From an uncultured bacterium (GTDB taxonomy: Bacteria; Planctomycetota; Phycisphaerae; Phycisphaerales; SM1A02): DNA of 5,447 bases. Shown in pieces: positions 4,352-5,447 of this stretch. The stretch's first letter is position 1; each line of letters starts with the position of its first letter. The notes below the pieces were generated by a model. It did not search any database. It was not told the origin of the DNA and saw nothing but the letters and a program-made list of their open reading frames with translations. Both the position numbers and the translations under genes were made by a program. The stretch lies in assembly GCA_903861235.1 (NCBI GenBank), contig CAIOTP010000074.1, positions 1-5,447 on the forward strand. Reading direction: 5' to 3'.

Positions 4352-5337
4352 GTCGCTTCGGAGGCTGGATCCTGCTCACGGTGGCGTTGGGGGCGTGCGT
4401 GACGGCTCGCGTCATGCTGCATCGATCGCTCGAGGGCTCGCTCGAGTGGGGATGGAGCGAAGCGGCCGCCTCGCTCCGCGTGAGCGCGGTGCTCAGCGCC
4501 GTGTCCGCCGGAGCCGCGCTCGCCATGGCGGGCATGTTGCTGCAGGGCATGCTTCGAAATCCTCTGGCCTCGCCCTTCGTGCTCGGGCTCGGCGGTGGCG
4601 CCCAGGCGGCGGTGGCCGTGGCCACGCTGGTGGCGTGGCGAGCGGGCGGCGCCGTGGGCACGGCGGGCGAACTTGCGGTGGCGAGCGTGGGAGCGGCGGT
4701 GGCGCTGATCACGTGCATGGCCTTCGGTCGAAGTCGAGAGCGAGGGCTGGATCCGGTCTCGCTGGTGCTGGCGGGGGTGGTGGTGGCGGCGATCGCCGGC
4801 AGTCTGGCCACGCTGTGCGAATGGCTGCTGCCGCCGAGCGAGCGCGCGGGGCTGCTCGCGTGGGGCCTCGGGCGAATCCCCGAGTCCCCCGACCGCTCGA
4901 TGCTGGTGGTGGCCGGCACGGCGCTTGCGTCGGCGGTCGGCGCTGGCCTTTGGTGGGGGCGCCACCTTGACGCCATGCAGCTCTCCGACGACGAGGCGAG
5001 TTCGCTGGGCGTGTCCCTTCGTTCCATGCGTTGGGCCGTGGTGATGGCGGCCAGCGTGCTGGCCGCGATCGCCACCGCCTTGTGCGGGCCTCTGGCGTTC
5101 GTGGGCCTGGTCGGTCCTCACGCGGCTCGCGCCATGGTGGGCGGGGCGCATCGGCGTGCGCTGCCTGCCGCAGCCGTGGCGGGCGCGGCACTGCTGGTTC
5201 TGGCCGATGTGGTGCGCATCCTGGTGCCTCTGGAAGGCGCCGGTCGAATGCCGGTCGGCGTGATCTGCGCGTTGGCGGGCGGCCCCGCATTCCTGCTCAT
5301 GCTGCGGCGGGGCGCCGCAAGGCACTGGTCGCCATGA
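4348..5337 (+). CDS. FecCD/BtuC-type ABC transporter permease
   Basis: A 329-residue inner-membrane protein, the usual length for this family, with about 9-10 hydrophobic helices. Diagnostic segments are AGMLLQGMLRNPLASPFVLG (61-80) after the first helices, LDAMQLSDDEASSLGVSLRSMR (207-228, cytoplasmic region near the ATPase contact), GPLAFVGLVGPHAARAMVG (247-265) and MPVGVICALAGGPAFLLMLRR (301-321). It forms the homodimeric channel that accepts substrate from the binding lipoprotein. I place the start at the GTG at 4348 because it overlaps the upstream stop (GTGA), has GGAG 8 nt upstream, and leads straight into the first membrane helix (FGGWILLTVALG). The earlier GTG at 4321 would lie 31 bp inside the upstream gene and add nine non-conserved residues. 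The gene ends in an ATGA overlap with the ATPase gene. FecCD family is certain; substrate is not. Confidence 0.95.
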   Translation: MSRFGGWILLTVALGACVTARVMLHRSLEGSLEWGWSEAAASLRVSAVLSAVSAGAALAMAGMLLQGMLRNPLASPFVLGLGGGAQAAVAVATLVAWRAGGAVGTAGELAVASVGAAVALITCMAFGRSRERGLDPVSLVLAGVVVAAIAGSLATLCEWLLPPSERAGLLAWGLGRIPESPDRSMLVVAGTALASAVGAGLWWGRHLDAMQLSDDEASSLGVSLRSMRWAVVMAASVLAAIATALCGPLAFVGLVGPHAARAMVGGAHRRALPAAAVAGAALLVLADVVRILVPLEGAGRMPVGVICALAGGPAFLLMLRRGAARHWSP

Positions 5338-5447
5338 CGCTGGCCCTGGAGGCGTTGCAGGTGAAGCTCGGCAGGTTCACGCTGGGACCGGTCTCGGTGT
5401 CCGTGCCCGTGGGTGGCGTGACGGTGATCCTCGGCCCCAACGGCAGC
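5334..5447 (+). CDS. ABC transporter ATPase, N-terminal 38 residues (cut by window end)
   Basis: The ATG at 5334 overlaps the permease TGA as ATGA and opens a frame to the window edge. The product begins MTLALEALQVKLGRFTLG and then PVSVSVPVGGVTVILGPNGS. LGPNGS is the start of the Walker A motif (GPNGSGKST), preceded by the usual strand pair of importer ATPases (BtuD/FhuC/FecE class). It should bind ATP as a dimer on the cytoplasmic side and power the FecCD-type permease. Everything after Walker A, including the signature motif and Walker B, is outside the window. There is only a weak AAGG upstream (5319-5322); translational coupling through the overlap is likely. Confidence 0.93.
   Translation, partial: MTLALEALQVKLGRFTLGPVSVSVPVGGVTVILGPNGS

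Noticed and set aside
4423..4447. Repeated CTCGAG/CTCGCTCGAG string near the permease start
   Set aside because: It encodes the repeated S-L-E in HRSLEGSLEW and is explained by coding constraint; it is too short to be called a repeat element.
4246..5325. Long minus-strand open frames (350-360 codons) opposite the FecCD permease
   Set aside because: Their His/Arg/Ser/Pro-rich composition is typical of antisense frames; the permease on the plus strand carries all family motifs.

Overview
The window is GC-rich, gene-dense bacterial DNA with short intergenic gaps and 4-nt stop/start overlaps. The partial gene at the left edge resembles the C-terminal half of DUF1570-type (peptidase-MA-like) proteins, which are typical of Planctomycetota. 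Together with the weak use of Shine-Dalgarno sites and the high GC, this suggests a planctomycete, perhaps Phycisphaerae-like. That placement is inference from family recall, not from a search.

Layout. (i) 1-475, plus strand: 3' end of the DUF1570-like gene. Its tail overlaps, tail to tail by 47 bp, a minus-strand major facilitator superfamily transporter (429-1604). (ii) 1610-1696, minus strand: a tRNA-Ser with anticodon UGA and a long variable arm. Its 3' end lies 5 nt before the transporter ATG. (iii) 1723-3488, minus strand: a three-gene cluster read right to left. It encodes a coiled-coil protein with one C-terminal membrane helix, a stand-alone H-NOX heme sensor domain, and a stand-alone H-NOXA (HNOBA) domain with a short C-terminal coiled coil. 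(iv) 3489-3544: a 56-bp divergent intergenic region with -10-like hexamers very close to both start codons and a perfect 12-bp palindrome across the plus-strand ATG. (v) 3545-5447, plus strand: an ABC importer of the cobalamin/siderophore/heme class, in the order binding lipoprotein, FecCD-type permease, ATPase. The ATPase is cut by the window edge in its Walker A motif.

How the genes work together. The most interesting part is the cluster in (iii). H-NOX, H-NOXA and coiled coil are, in that order, the regulatory modules of eukaryotic soluble guanylate cyclase. Here they are split over two translationally coupled genes and no cyclase, kinase, GGDEF or other output domain is present. The third gene adds a membrane-anchored coiled-coil protein of unknown function. 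The H-NOX keeps the heme-ligating His and the Y-x-S-x-R motif and has no distal Tyr, so it should bind heme and prefer NO over O2. The cluster looks like an NO-sensing module that signals by protein contact, possibly at the membrane. The importer genes read away from it and are joined by GTGA and ATGA overlaps, so they form one operon. Its substrate cannot be decided from the sequence. No stretch of more than 300 bases lacks a gene.
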